In this document: positions 45,572-55,500 of the stretch, in pieces
Numbering within the stretch: the first letter of the stretch is position 1
How the letters are laid out: every line of letters begins with the position of its first letter
NCBI GenBank assembly: GCA_947494715.1
Contig: CANLWG010000022.1
Coordinates: 27,354-91,353 of the forward strand
Direction: 5' to 3'
Length of the DNA: 64,000 nt
DNA from: an uncultured Flavobacteriaceae bacterium
GTDB taxonomy: Bacteria > Bacteroidota > Bacteroidia > Flavobacteriales > Flavobacteriaceae
Notes under the pieces: generated by a model
The model's database searches: none
Seen by the model: the letters and a program-made list of their open reading frames with translations, nothing else
What the model was told of the DNA's origin: nothing
Program-made: the position numbers and the translations under genes

Positions 45572-46007
45572 ATGAGGTGGCTACATTGAGGCGTTCAAAC
45601 GGAATACTTCTGCCTAAAAATGTAATTTTATCACGTCCTCTTAGCCTGCTCTTCATTATCGCCAAAACAGCCGTTAGGGTAGTTATTTTAATACCACCTG
45701 CCGCTCCGGACGGGAGGCTCCGATATACATGAGCAATATGGTTACCAAGAACATTGGTAAAAGAAATGATCCAAAACAGGTACTGAGGTCTTCTGGCCAT
45801 GGGCAGACAGAGCAGGATGAAACCGAAGAAAACATAGGTGAAAAAACCATAAAACAGATTCTGTTGGGGGGACACCCCAAGTTTACATCTCTTATATTTC
45901 CCGCAAATTCTTCTTAAATATTTCATAGAAAATAAGGCCTTATAGGGATGCATTGTATACCTAGGTAGATTATAATTTAGCAAACCAAAATGGTGCTATC
46001 CAATACC

Positions 46008-46895
46008 TTATTCGTTATTTTTTTCTGTTTGCATTATGAGTGATTCAGGAAGATCCAAAGTGCGAATAGGGAACGGAATCGTAATATCATTTTTGTCAAA
46101 TGCCGTTTTAATTAGAACAAGGGCTTCCGTTTTTGCCTTGGCCACTTCCAACGCAGAGGTGGAATCTATCCAAAAACGGACCTCAAAATTTATAGAACTA
46201 TCACCAAACTCTTTATAAAGGAAGATAATATCCTCTTTGTTCTGCACCTCATCAAAGGCCTCCGAAATTTGTTTTATTACCAGTTCCCTTACAAAATTAA
46301 GGTCAGAGGAGTAGCCGACCCCACATTCCAAAATTACCCGGGATTGGGCGGTTGTAGAGAAATTTTTGATAGGGTTTTCAACTACCAATTTATTTGGGAT
46401 ATATACAAGGTTGTTATCAGGCTGTTTAAGTGTTACGGAACGTAAGTCCAAGTCCACCACCTCCCCTTCAAACCCATTGCTTTCTATCCAATCCCCAAAT
46501 TTAAGGTGTTTTATATAGGATAGAACTATTCCAGAATACGTATTGGCCAAAGCACCTTGCAGGGCAAGACCAATTGCTAGTCCAACTACCCCGGCTCCGG
46601 CCAAAATTGCGTTGAGGGTCTTGCTTAAATTTAAAATACCCAAAACCAAAAAGAGTCCGAACAGGATAATCACAACCGATACCAACTTGGATATCAAATT
46701 CTGCATGGAAGCCTGTAACTTGGTTCGCTCCAGAATTTTGGATGATAACTTGTTAATATATCTGGAAAGGACAAGGGTAATGATAAAAACCAAGACCGCA
46801 ATTATCAGATTGGGCAAATTAACTACCAAGGCATCGAACCATGATTCGAGCTTTTCAACCATTTTTTGCCAGGCTTCGTTAAATTTTTTGTCCAT
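46008..46895 (-). CDS. small-conductance mechanosensitive channel (MscS family)
   Basis: A 295-residue MscS-type channel with three N-terminal helices and a cytoplasmic beta domain. The pore-lining helix 3 is visible as 'GAGVVGLAIGLALQGALANT' (about 98-117), with the Gly/Ala packing pattern of MscS. The following 'FGDWIESNGFEGEVVDLDLR' is the conserved beta-domain entry, and 'NNLVYIPNKLVVENPIKNFS' the second block. It opens under membrane tension to release solutes. Length matches E. coli MscS (286). It lies downstream of the hemerythrin gene on the same strand, 22 bases apart. Confidence 0.92.
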   Translation of the reverse strand: MDKKFNEAWQKMVEKLESWFDALVVNLPNLIIAVLVFIITLVLSRYINKLSSKILERTKLQASMQNLISKLVSVVIILFGLFLVLGILNLSKTLNAILAGAGVVGLAIGLALQGALANTYSGIVLSYIKHLKFGDWIESNGFEGEVVDLDLRSVTLKQPDNNLVYIPNKLVVENPIKNFSTTAQSRVILECGVGYSSDLNFVRELVIKQISEAFDEVQNKEDIIFLYKEFGDSSINFEVRFWIDSTSALEVAKAKTEALVLIKTAFDKNDITIPFPIRTLDLPESLIMQTEKNNE

Positions 46896-46917
46896 TATTT
46901 TTCCTTAAAACTTTATC

Positions 46918-47349
46918 CTATTTATTATTCATATGGTCTTGGTAGGCTTTGGACAGGCTCTCTTTTTGGCTAGTTGAAAGCACTTTACCCGCCACCTGGA
47001 ATACCTCGTGTTCTTCCTCATCCAAATGGTGTTCTACCCTGTCTTTTAGATTTTTGGCAATCTTCAACCATCCCGGGGAGATAAAATCGGTTTGTTCCAA
47101 CTCTTCGATCAACTCATCAATTTCAAGATGTTCCGCAATGCCATGACGTGCTTTCTCTTGAGTTTTGTCGCTGTCTATCAAAGGTTTGTAAAAACACCTT
47201 TTCTCGGCATCGGCATGTGCCTTTAGTTCCGTCTTCAGGTTTTCAAAAACCTGTTTTCTATTTTTTGTGTCTCTGGAGGTGCTCACCAATTTGTTCAATA
47301 AGTCACGCTGCTTATCGTGATCTTCACGTAATGCTTTGAATATGTCCAT
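46918..47349 (-). CDS. hemerythrin-domain protein
   Basis: A 143-residue helical protein starting at ATG 47349 ('MDIFKALREDHDKQRD'). A longer frame upstream does not look protein-like. Iron-ligand candidates fit a hemerythrin HHE arrangement: His11, His45, Glu49 ('AHADAEKR'), His69/His74 ('HGIAEHLE'), His107/His108 and Glu112 ('HHLDEEEHEVF'). Such domains bind a diiron centre and oxygen or sense redox state. It sits with MscS and a lipoprotein gene in a minus-strand cluster of stress-related genes. Confidence 0.85.
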   Translation of the reverse strand: MDIFKALREDHDKQRDLLNKLVSTSRDTKNRKQVFENLKTELKAHADAEKRCFYKPLIDSDKTQEKARHGIAEHLEIDELIEELEQTDFISPGWLKIAKNLKDRVEHHLDEEEHEVFQVAGKVLSTSQKESLSKAYQDHMNNK

Positions 47350-47378
47350 TGTATATGATGATATAATTTTTAAAATGG

Positions 47379-47412
47379 AAATGGCCCTGGGTTTAGTATA
47401 CCAGGACCATTT
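47379..47412 (-). terminator. hairpin after the 47430 lipoprotein gene
   Basis: AAATGGCCCTGG and CCAGGACCATTT pair over 12 bases (one G-U type mismatch) around a ten-base loop, just downstream of the minus-strand lipoprotein stop. Confidence 0.6.
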
Positions 47413-47429
47413 ACAAACAACCAAACCAA

Positions 47430-48005
47430 CTATTTTGAGTAGATAACCTTATAATCACCTACCTTACTTTTTAATGTCTCCAAATCGCTCACATAGGTAT
47501 GCTGGGTGTTAAACACCCTGTCCGGCTTGTCACCGACTATATAATGTTTTACTTCCAAATCGGGAGCGTTCAATGTAACCTGGTCGGAAATACGCATTTT
47601 TTTGTCCCCGATGGTCTTTTCCTTTTTCGATAGTTCGGAAATAACAAAAAGTTTTTTTCCACTTGCCCAAATTTCCTCTATGTTAATTTCATGTTCATTT
47701 TCCGTCACCTCGGCCTCTATCATTAAGGTACGTTCTTCCTTTTCTTCATCGTTGGGCATATCCACGTCAATAAAGGGAACCTCCACTTGCTCTTCTTCCA
47801 TAATAATAACAACCTTTGGAATCTCAACCGTTTTGGTGGTTGTTCCCACATTAACATCGGCCCAATTCACTTCATATTCTGGAAGCTTACCGGCATCTGC
47901 GGTTACATCTACATCAATTTCGGGTAGTTCACCCTTTTCCTCTTTTTTGATATTGCAACTTAATACGGCTATGGATATCGTAATTAGAAATAGCGTTTTT
48001 TTCAT
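47430..48005 (-). CDS. hypothetical acidic lipoprotein
   Basis: A 191-residue lipoprotein (signal peptide ending 'ISIAVLSCNIKK', Cys17). The mature part is rich in Glu, Asp and Val, with short runs such as 'ELPEIDVDV', 'EVPFIDVDMPNDEEKEER' and 'ISDQVTLNAPDLEVKHYIVG'. The C-terminal half (about 100-190) looks like a compact alpha/beta domain. No family recognised. It precedes the hemerythrin and MscS genes, separated from them by a hairpin. Confidence 0.65.
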   Translation of the reverse strand: MKKTLFLITISIAVLSCNIKKEEKGELPEIDVDVTADAGKLPEYEVNWADVNVGTTTKTVEIPKVVIIMEEEQVEVPFIDVDMPNDEEKEERTLMIEAEVTENEHEINIEEIWASGKKLFVISELSKKEKTIGDKKMRISDQVTLNAPDLEVKHYIVGDKPDRVFNTQHTYVSDLETLKSKVGDYKVIYSK

Positions 48006-48268
48006 TTTAAGACTGTATTTGGATTAGTATTCTTTAATGTTGTTGCAAAAATAAATAATGGTTATGGCAACTCTGTGCTCTATTGATTTGTTCCTTGACG
48101 GGTTCGCAAAATAATCTTGTTTTTCAAGATTCAAAAGAAATAAATGGGTTGGCAATTGCATTAAAATTATCATTGAACGGGACACCTGTTCAAAATTGAT
48201 TTTTTCATCTTTATCCTTAATTTTTGTTTAAATAAAAAAGCTTTACGGATCAAAAGTTTGATTTTTCT

Positions 48269-48958
48269 ATGTTGAAGGCAATTTTCATCAATTGTACCTT
48301 GAAAAACTCTTCCCGGCAGAGTCATACAGAAGGGCTAATGCAAGTTTCAATGGATATCATGAGGTCTGAGCAAGTAAAAGTGGATTATCTGCGATTGGCG
48401 GATTATAATGTTCCCAACGGTCTTTTGCCGGATATGACAAAGGAGGGAGTACCTCAAGACGATTGGCCATCATTTATAAAAAGATTATGGCTTCCAATAT
48501 TCTGGTAATTGGTAAGCCCATTTGGTTGGGGGAAAAGTCTTCCATTGCCACCAAACTCATTGAGCGTTTGTATGGAATGAGCGGTGAAACCAATGAAAAG
48601 GGGACAATATGCCTACTATGGTAAGGTGGGTGGATGTGTTGTTACCGGCAACGAGGATGGAATAAAGCATTGCGCTATAGGCATTTTATATGCTTTGCAA
48701 CATTTAGGGTATAGTATTCCGCCTCAAGCAGATTGTGGTTGGATCGGAGAAGCCGGACCTGGACCTAGTTATTTGGACGAGGAATCCGGTGGTAAGGAAA
48801 ACGAGTTTACAAACCGGAATACCACGTTTATGACTTATAATATCCTTCATCTTGCCAAGGCCTTGAAGGAATTTGGCGGTTATCCAGCCTATGGTAACTC
48901 CAAGAAAGATTGGGATGATGGAACCCGATGGAATTTTGAAAACCCTGAATACAGATAG
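48269..48958 (+). pseudogene. flavodoxin-like NADPH-dependent FMN reductase, two frameshifts
   Basis: A former 229-residue flavodoxin-fold oxidoreductase. Frame one begins 'MLKAIFINCTLKNSSRQSHT'. It shifts at the A tract near 48478-48482 (one A missing) to 'IMASNILVIGKPIWLGEKSS'. It shifts again near 48602 (one extra A) to 'GQYAYYGKVGGCVVTGNEDG', ending 'NFENPEYR'. The segments 'IGKPIWLG' and 'GKVGGCVVTGNEDG' are the FMN-binding loops of the NADPH-dependent FMN reductase/WrbA-like group. Both shifts are single bases. Confidence 0.8.
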
Positions 48959-49043
48959 CCATTTTTTGGGATTGTATTTGTTTTTGCATTCCATAAATAT
49001 GGTAACTTGTCCTTATAATTTATAAACAAAAAAGATACTAGAT

Positions 49044-49649
49044 ATGAATCCTACTTCCACACTAATTTGTATACCGGACATTAGCGGTTTCACAGAATTC
49101 ATGGGGGAGACGGATTTTGAACTGAGCTCCAAGGTCATTCCCTCCCTTTTAAACAACATTATTTATTCCAATACCATAGGTTTAAAGGTCTCTGAGATCG
49201 AAGGGGATGCCATTTTATTTTATAAAAAGGACGAATTGCCTACTTTGACAGCCTTAGTGGAGCAGTGTTGTTATTTTTATACCGAGTTTTATAAGCAATT
49301 GGCCGTTTTGCGTAAACGCCATTCGGCAATGGACGATGCCGTACATATCCCCAAGATCCTAGGCTTAAAAATTATTTTGCATTACGGAAAGGAGGTAGGC
49401 TTGACCAAAGTGGGTAATAGCATAAAACTATTTGGAGAGGATTTAATAGTGGCACACCGACTTCTTAAGAACGATATCCCTTTAGAGGAGTATTTATTGT
49501 TGTCCGATAATCTAACGGATTACTATAAAGAAAATGATCTAGCTCAAAAATTTGAATGGGGCAATCTAATGGAGCACTCCACTGATTATCCCCAACTAGG
49601 AAAATTGACCTATCATTATATTGGCTTTAAACCACTGGTCCAAAAATAA
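49044..49649 (+). CDS. DUF2652 protein (nucleotidyl-cyclase-like fold)
   Basis: A 201-residue cytoplasmic protein of the DUF2652 family, which resembles class III nucleotidyl cyclases. The first metal-aspartate strand is 'CIPDISGFTEFMG' (Asp12) and the second 'EIEGDAILFYKK' (Asp55). Near the C-terminus 'KLFGEDLIVAHRLLKN' lies where cyclases have G-D-x-V-N-x-A-x-R. The transition-state arginine is present but the asparagine is Ile. Both metal aspartates are conserved while the catalytic asparagine is not, so cyclase activity is doubtful. It stands between the flavodoxin pseudogene and an AraC-type gene. Confidence 0.82.
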   Translation: MNPTSTLICIPDISGFTEFMGETDFELSSKVIPSLLNNIIYSNTIGLKVSEIEGDAILFYKKDELPTLTALVEQCCYFYTEFYKQLAVLRKRHSAMDDAVHIPKILGLKIILHYGKEVGLTKVGNSIKLFGEDLIVAHRLLKNDIPLEEYLLLSDNLTDYYKENDLAQKFEWGNLMEHSTDYPQLGKLTYHYIGFKPLVQK

Positions 49650-49819
49650 CTGTAAAAGTCTTTGTCATAGGTATGTTATCGTTTCCAATCAATATCTTGA
49701 ATCAAAGAACTAAACATGGGCAAGTAGGCCCAAGCTTAAATAATTTTAACATTGCATACTTAAAGTAATATCTTTAATAATAAATAGATGGCAGTAGCCC
49801 CAAATTTAAATTCCCAAAA

Positions 49820-50851
49820 ATGGAAATAACGATTGATGCCAAAAGCACGGAGGGTATTGTAAAACAATTGCAAAGGGCAATTGGCGGTACCATTACCGAA
49901 AGATGGGGCGAGTATACCTTAACCGTCAATAATCTTACCGCCGATGGTAATATTCGATTTATCACCTTTGACTGGGGCATAAACCTTTTGGAGTATGACA
50001 TTACCTTTTTTGAGGAAATCACTCTGGTGATGGATGCTTCGGAATATAACCCCATTCATTTCGCCTATTGTTTGGAAGGCTTTTGCAGACATCGGTTTGG
50101 CTACCAACCCGAAAGTGAGATCCGTACCCTAGAGCAATTTCAATCGGTTATTATAACCAGTAGGGATGGTGGTTACAATTATGGGTATTTTCCAAAAAAC
50201 ACTAGACTAGCTATTAACGTGATTCAAATTAGCAGAAAGGCATTCTTAAAAAAGCGACTTAGCCCGGTAGATGCGTTGAATAAAAAACTATATGAGGTCT
50301 TTCTAGATGAGGATCATGAAAAAGTATTTGCCCACTACGGCTCATATGATTTGAAATTAGCCGACAAAATAAGTGCTTTAAGAAAGGTAAAAACTAAAGG
50401 TATGGTTCGGATCATGCAACTTGAGGGTCTGGTGTACGAAATTCTATCCTTGCATATTTCACAACACAATAAAGCCGTGAACAATGCTATACCAGAAACC
50501 TCCTTGCTTCGTAGGGAACTTAAGGTGATACGAAAATTGGCCAATGAAATTGCCAAAAATGTATCCAAAGAGTATACACTGGAAAAACTCTCAAGAACAT
50601 CCGGCTTGTCCCAGGCCAAACTTCAGGAAGGTTTTAAATTGCTGTATACGCGAACAGTAACTGAGTACATTCGTCACGCCCGGTTGGAAGAGGCACGTGA
50701 TTATATTCGCAATACCGATATGAGCATTTCTGAAATTGTATATACCATAGGTTTTAGTAGTCGGAGTTATTTTTCCAAGATTTTTAAAAGAAAATATGGG
50801 ATAAGTCCTAGCGAGTTTCAACAAAACGTTTTGGTTCCATTGGAAGAATAA
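49820..50851 (+). CDS. AraC-family transcriptional regulator, paralog 4
   Basis: A 343-residue AraC-type regulator, closest in pattern to the one at 40088. Sensor: 'ITFDWGINLLEYDITFFEEI', 'IHFAYCLEGFCRHRFGYQ' and 'MQLEGLVYEILSLHISQ'. DNA-binding domain: 'LEKLSRTSGLSQAKLQEGFK' and 'SISEIVYTIGFSSRSYFSKIF', ending 'GISPSEFQQNV'. A hairpin terminator follows ten bases after the stop. It converges on the YtxH/holin-like cluster, which it may or may not control. Confidence 0.88.
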   Translation: MEITIDAKSTEGIVKQLQRAIGGTITERWGEYTLTVNNLTADGNIRFITFDWGINLLEYDITFFEEITLVMDASEYNPIHFAYCLEGFCRHRFGYQPESEIRTLEQFQSVIITSRDGGYNYGYFPKNTRLAINVIQISRKAFLKKRLSPVDALNKKLYEVFLDEDHEKVFAHYGSYDLKLADKISALRKVKTKGMVRIMQLEGLVYEILSLHISQHNKAVNNAIPETSLLRRELKVIRKLANEIAKNVSKEYTLEKLSRTSGLSQAKLQEGFKLLYTRTVTEYIRHARLEEARDYIRNTDMSISEIVYTIGFSSRSYFSKIFKRKYGISPSEFQQNVLVPLEE

Positions 50852-50860
50852 CACAACAAA

Positions 50861-50883
50861 AAATGTGTCGGAGAGACACATTT
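50861..50883. terminator. hairpin terminator after AraC paralog 4
   Basis: AAATGTGTC and GACACATTT pair perfectly with a five-base loop. Confidence 0.7.
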
Positions 50884-50912
50884 ATGAACTGTGAGAAAAA
50901 GTGATTCCTAGC

Positions 50913-51113
50913 TTAGCGGAATAGCTTTCGCACCAAATATAAAATTCCATATTTCTTAACTGCGGAAAGTATTGTGCCTAGCCAATTGTAAGGACTTAAA
51001 TCTTCCTTTACCTCATTTTTAAGGCCTTTCATTTCCTCCCAGGCAATTTGCCTTTCCAATTGCAATCGTTTTAAATCGTATTTTATTTCTTCTAAATTAT
51101 TGTAGACTTTCAT
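50913..51113 (-). CDS. small coiled protein of the YtxH/holin-like triplet
   Basis: A 66-residue protein with a charged helical first half ('YDLKRLQLERQIAWEEMKGL', coiled-coil-like) and a hydrophobic last third ('WLGTILSAVKKYGILYLVRK'). It starts two bases after the stop of the holin-like gene, so it is co-translated. Such third members accompany YtxH and holin-like genes in Flavobacteria and look like envelope-associated small proteins. Function unknown. Confidence 0.65.
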   Translation of the reverse strand: MKVYNNLEEIKYDLKRLQLERQIAWEEMKGLKNEVKEDLSPYNWLGTILSAVKKYGILYLVRKLFR

Positions 51114-51114
51114 T

Positions 51115-51462
51115 TTACTCGAAAAAATCTTTTGATAATTTTCTTACTATGAAACCATCGATTTTGGTTCTAAACCGATAGATCAGACTACCTAGTATCA
51201 AGAAAACCAAACCTATAACCAAACAGGCCAAAATGGTATTTTCCATAAGCCTGCCGAGGGCCAAAATTCCGGCAACCGCCATAATAATCAGACTTATGAA
51301 AAAAAGTCCCCCAATGAACGCAATTTTACAGAATCGACCCATTACCATGACCAATTGCTGAAAAACCTTTAGCTTGTAATATTCCTGGGTTTTTTTGTAA
51401 TACTGTTCACCAACATCTATTGCCCTGTCAGAAGTTTGGTTTAGGGATTCAAAAACGGACAT
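51115..51462 (-). CDS. phage-holin-family/Hol-X-like membrane protein
   Basis: A 115-residue protein with two adjacent hydrophobic helices ('IAFIGGLFFISLIIMAVAGI' and 'ILACLVIGLVFLILGSLIYR') between charged helical ends, as in the holin-X/DUF1469 group. These bacterial proteins are not phage lysis genes. They usually sit with YtxH-domain genes and are stress-associated. Its start overlaps the stop of the YtxH gene by one base. Confidence 0.75.
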   Translation of the reverse strand: MSVFESLNQTSDRAIDVGEQYYKKTQEYYKLKVFQQLVMVMGRFCKIAFIGGLFFISLIIMAVAGILALGRLMENTILACLVIGLVFLILGSLIYRFRTKIDGFIVRKLSKDFFE

Positions 51463-51794
51463 TAAGATGTTTTCTGCAATTTTTTGTTCTTGGCTTTCAG
51501 GGCAGCCAATTTTTTCTCAAGTGTCGTAATAAGATCTTCGGTTTTATAACTTACATCGGAGACTATGGATTCAACTTTGGAATCCAAGGTCTCCTTGTTG
51601 TTAGATACAGTGTCCACCACTCTATCCTTAATGTCCAAAGCCTTGACTTCCAAGTTCTCTTTTGCTTCCAACGCTTTCTCGGTGACTTTTCTTCTTGTAT
51701 TTACCCCTTTGTCGGGTGCGTAAAGTATACCTACTATTGCACCGATGGCAGTTCCTGCCAGAACACCTAGGAAAGTATTTGTGTTATCGCTCAT
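51462..51794 (-). CDS. YtxH-domain small protein
   Basis: A 110-residue protein with the YtxH signature: a glycine-rich helix 'FLGVLAGTAIGAIVGILYAP' followed by 'DKGVNTRRKVTEKALEAKEN', then a long charged helix. The family, first known from Bacillus general-stress genes, associates with membranes. It is the first gene of the triplet with the holin-like and coiled proteins. The start at ATG 51794 fits. Confidence 0.85.
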   Translation of the reverse strand: MSDNTNTFLGVLAGTAIGAIVGILYAPDKGVNTRRKVTEKALEAKENLEVKALDIKDRVVDTVSNNKETLDSKVESIVSDVSYKTEDLITTLEKKLAALKAKNKKLQKTS

Positions 51795-52120
51795 TATAAA
51801 TGGATTTTTAAGGTTAATAATTTATTTCAGTGCAAAGCTCATTTTTTTTGGCCAATGGTATTAACTCAAATAGTATAAAGATTAACGGAGATACCACTGC
51901 GCAAAAGTGTTAAGATTTTTATTGAAAGGGTTAATTCATAAGTTTCGGTAATTGTAGTTTTGAACCATTGAAATTGAATAACTTTTGGGTTTTGTTGATT
52001 CCAATTGATTAATCTGAAAAAGCATTAAAACTATCAAACAAGCGATTGGAGATTATGGTGCGATTCTATTTTACGAATTGGAAAGTCTACAATAAAGCCA
52101 ATTTAATCGGAAAAAAAGAC
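51795..52120. other. divergent intergenic region, nothing recognised
   Basis: About 325 A/T-rich bases between the divergent YtxH gene and the small membrane protein. It should hold promoters in both directions. No exact TAnnTTTG pair or hairpin was noticed. Confidence 0.4.
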
Positions 52121-52291
52121 ATGATGAAGCAAGGAGAAGAGACCACGGAATTTATTAAAGAGAGTGACGATGCTACACAAAAATATATTCTTCAAGAGAA
52201 TAGAAAAACGAAAATAGCAACTTATATGATTACTGCTGTTTTACTGATTATTATTATTGCATTAATACTCTCCGCCGCAGACTTACGATAA
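52121..52291 (+). CDS. small single-helix membrane protein
   Basis: A 56-residue protein starting at ATG 52121. A longer frame from 52046 has an unlikely N-terminus. It has a charged N-terminal part ('GEETTEFIKESDDATQKYIL') and a C-terminal membrane helix ('YMITAVLLIIIIALILSAAD'). No family recognised. It is isolated between the YtxH cluster and the large phosphoesterase-barrel gene. Confidence 0.55.
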   Translation: MMKQGEETTEFIKESDDATQKYILQENRKTKIATYMITAVLLIIIIALILSAADLR

Positions 52292-52537
52292 AAAATTGTG
52301 CACTTTTTTTAAAAGATTCTCATCATTCTTTCCCCGTAGTTATCAATTCCAGAGTATGGACAAAATGGTGGTGCTTTAATTTGGGATAATTATTAGGCTA
52401 AAGGGCAAAACATGTCCAAGTAATAATAGTTCTTGTGCCAATTTAAAACAAAGGAATTATATCCTATTCGTTTTTGGTCATACCCAAAGATTATATTCTT
52501 ATCTGCTTGAACTTAAGAGGCTAACTTTAAACAGTGT

Positions 52538-55500
52538 ATGGAATTAAAATTTAAAGGAATATTTGGTCTTTTGGTGGCCTACATTACCCTAAATGGTTGT
52601 GCAAGCTTTAATCTTCAATATGATTCTACATTGCCTCCATTGAATTCAAGCGAACAGGAGGTCATACATACATTTTATTTGTCCGGTGGACTGGGAAATG
52701 ACAATGACGGCGATTCCTCGATTTCTAACCTTTTAAAGCGCCATCTGGATTCTGCCGACGCCCAAAGCACGGCCATTTTTTTAGGAGACAACATATCAGA
52801 GGATGAAGATAATTGGATTAAGGATAAAGCTCTGGTAGATGATCATTTGAAATTAGTTTCTGACTTTAGGGGCAATACGATCTTTATGCCAGGCAATAAC
52901 GAATGGAAAAGTTTTAATACAAAAAAAATAGAGAGAGTAGAGGAGTACCTTAAAGACCAGGAAGAGGAGCGTGTCCATTTTTACCCGGAAAACGCCTGCC
53001 CAATTGAGCACAAGGTGATAAACGAAAATCTGGATTTAATCCTTGTTGATTCCAAATGGTTCGTATCCAACTGGTCCCGTGTAGAGGGCATTAATAAGAA
53101 ATGTACCGATATCGTTACCAGAAGGCGTTTTATAGAGGAATTGGAGGGGTATATCAATGATGGACAAGGGAAGAATATTATCATCGCCATGCACCATCCC
53201 GTATTTAGCAACGGCAGATATGCAGGCAAGGAAACCTTTTCCAGTCACATGCTTCCCCTGCCAGGCATAGGTACGTTGTTAAATGGCATAAAGAATTTGG
53301 GAGCCTTTTCTCCAGATCAGTTAAACTCTAGACGATATAATTATCTTAGGATCATTGTTAGTGCCTTGGCACAATCTTCCGATCGGATTACGGTAGTATC
53401 AGGGCATGAGGAAAGTCTTCAGTATTTGTCCGGGGGAAATGTCCACCAAATCATAAGCGGCTCTTTGGGCAGTACTTCCGCAACGCATCTTTCCAAGGAT
53501 AGAATAAAGACGGTTGGAGGAACGCTTCACTATAAAGGACATTATAGCTATGGAGAAAAAGGGTTCGTTAAATTAGAATATTTTACTGATGGCTCATCCC
53601 GGGCCACTTTTATTACCGAGGATAAAGAACCGCATACGCTTAAAGTATTGCCGAAAATGAATCTTGACGGGATTCCAATAAATTTTGCGTCAGTGGAAGG
53701 CACTGAAAAGAAGGTCGCTATAATCAAGGATACAGAGGAATTAAGGAAATCCAAGTTTTCAAAACTTTTATGGGGCCAAAGGCATAGGTCCCATTACGGT
53801 CTTCCCGTTACAGCTCCCATAGTTTATCTGGATACCCTGTATGGAGGTTTAAAGGTAGTTAAGGAAGGGGGTGGGCATCAATCATATTCCATTCGTCTGG
53901 AAGATGAAAATGGCAGCGAATATGCTATGCGATCCTTACGAAAAAGTGCCTTGAAGTTTTTAAAGTTTATGGTTCCTGGAGTCGCCTATACCACGGAAGA
54001 TTATGAAGATACCGTTCCAGAAGATATTATCGAGGATTTTTTCACATCGGCCCACCCTTATATGCAATTGGTAATTAATCCGTTGGCCAGGGCCATAGAT
54101 GTAAATCATTCGGATACCAGATTGTTTTACGTCCCAAAACAGAAGGCCCTGGGCCAATTAAATGCAGATTATGGTGATGAACTCTATTTTATTGAAAGGC
54201 GCCCATCCGAGGAGCAAATGAATTACAAGGGGTATAGAAGGGCGGTGGATGAATCTGGAAAGGTTACCGATGTTGAAAGTACAACGGATATGTTGGAAAA
54301 GATAAAAAGCGATGAGGGATATACCGTAGACCAAAGAAGTTTTCTGCGTGCTAGGATTTTTGATATGTTATTGGGAGATTGGGATAGACATCAGGATCAA
54401 TGGCGATGGATCGAATACGAAAAAGAGGATGGGGATAAGGAATTTATGCCCGTTCCAAGAGACCGAGATAATGCCTTACCAAGATTTGATGGTGCTGGTC
54501 TTAAGTTTTTGAAATTGTTTTTCCCCGTTGCCAAACGTTGGCAATCTTTTGATGAGGAAATAGAAAATGTAAAATGGCTAAATGCTGCAGGTTATAGTTT
54601 GGAGAAGGCCATACTTACCAAATATGATGCCTGGACCTGGGAAGAGGAGGCAAAATTCATTCAAGAGCAACTAACAGATGACATAATTGACAAGGCTTTT
54701 TTGCGGCTACCGATTGAGGTCAGGGACAGCACTTCGGCGATTATCAAAAGACACCTAAAAGGACGTCTAAAAAATCTTCACCAATATGCCGCAGAATATG
54801 GCCGGTTTTTGGATAAAAGCATTGCAATATATGCTACGGAAAAGGATGATATCATAAAAATCGAGCGGCTTTCCGATGGAAAGACCAAGATAATCATCAG
54901 GAGGATTTTGAGTGATGATCCCAACGAAAAATTCTATGAGCGCATCTTTGACAAAGAGAAAACCAAGGAGATATGGATTTACGGTTTGAGAGAAGAAGAT
55001 GTCTTTGAAGTTACAGGTGAAGGGAAAAATGAAATCTTCATACGGTTGATAGGCGGCTATGGAAAGGACAGGTATGCCATTTCCAATGACCGTGCCTTAA
55101 AAATATATGACTGGAGGTATGAGGAATCGGTATTTGATGAAATATCTCCATCAAAACAACTGACCGACGTTTACAATACCAATACTTTTCATTGGCGATT
55201 TTTCGAACTTGACAACAATGTGTTATTACCTAACATAGGATTCAGGAACGATGATGGTCTATTTTTCGGTGCTACCAATATATATACTAATAACGGATTC
55301 AATGGGAACCCTTTTAGACAGAAGCATACAGTATCCGCCAATTATTATTTCGCCTTTAAGGCTGCGGAACTTTCTTATCAAGGAATATTTGCCAATATTA
55401 TACCCAAGTGGAACTTTGAATTGGATGGTTACTATAGTTCTGAAACCTACGTGAACAACTTCTTTGGTTTTGGAAATGAGACCCCAAACTTTGAAAATTC

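Larger units (their letters stand above)
44431..45926 (-). pseudogene. TrkH/KtrB potassium transporter remnant, interrupted
   Basis: A decayed Trk/Ktr potassium channel subunit on the minus strand. The N-terminal part (45926 to about 45554) gives 'LGVSPQQNLFYGFFTYVFFG', 'AAGGIKITTLTAV' and 'KITFLGRSIPFERLNVATS', with the middle of the protein missing. The C-terminal part (about 44721 to 44431) gives 'APIYIIFYTSIIFLGTF', 'FEVAPALGTVGRSTGITREL' and 'VILLMFIGRLGVLTFGI', then after another frameshift 'RSKKKDTEVFEDDLAV' and TAA. Between the two parts lies a segment of about 830 bases with an opposite-strand DUF2391 gene, bounded by an 18-bp direct repeat. Remaining codons amount to under half of the usual 450-500. 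Confidence 0.8.

Noticed and set aside
47349..47424. Longer N-terminus of the hemerythrin protein
   Set aside because: The extra 25 residues lack protein character and overlap the upstream hairpin. ATG 47349 gives the normal start.
51115..51462. Interpretation of the holin-like gene as prophage
   Set aside because: It sits in the common YtxH triplet of Flavobacteria, and no other phage genes, integrase or att-like repeats are nearby.
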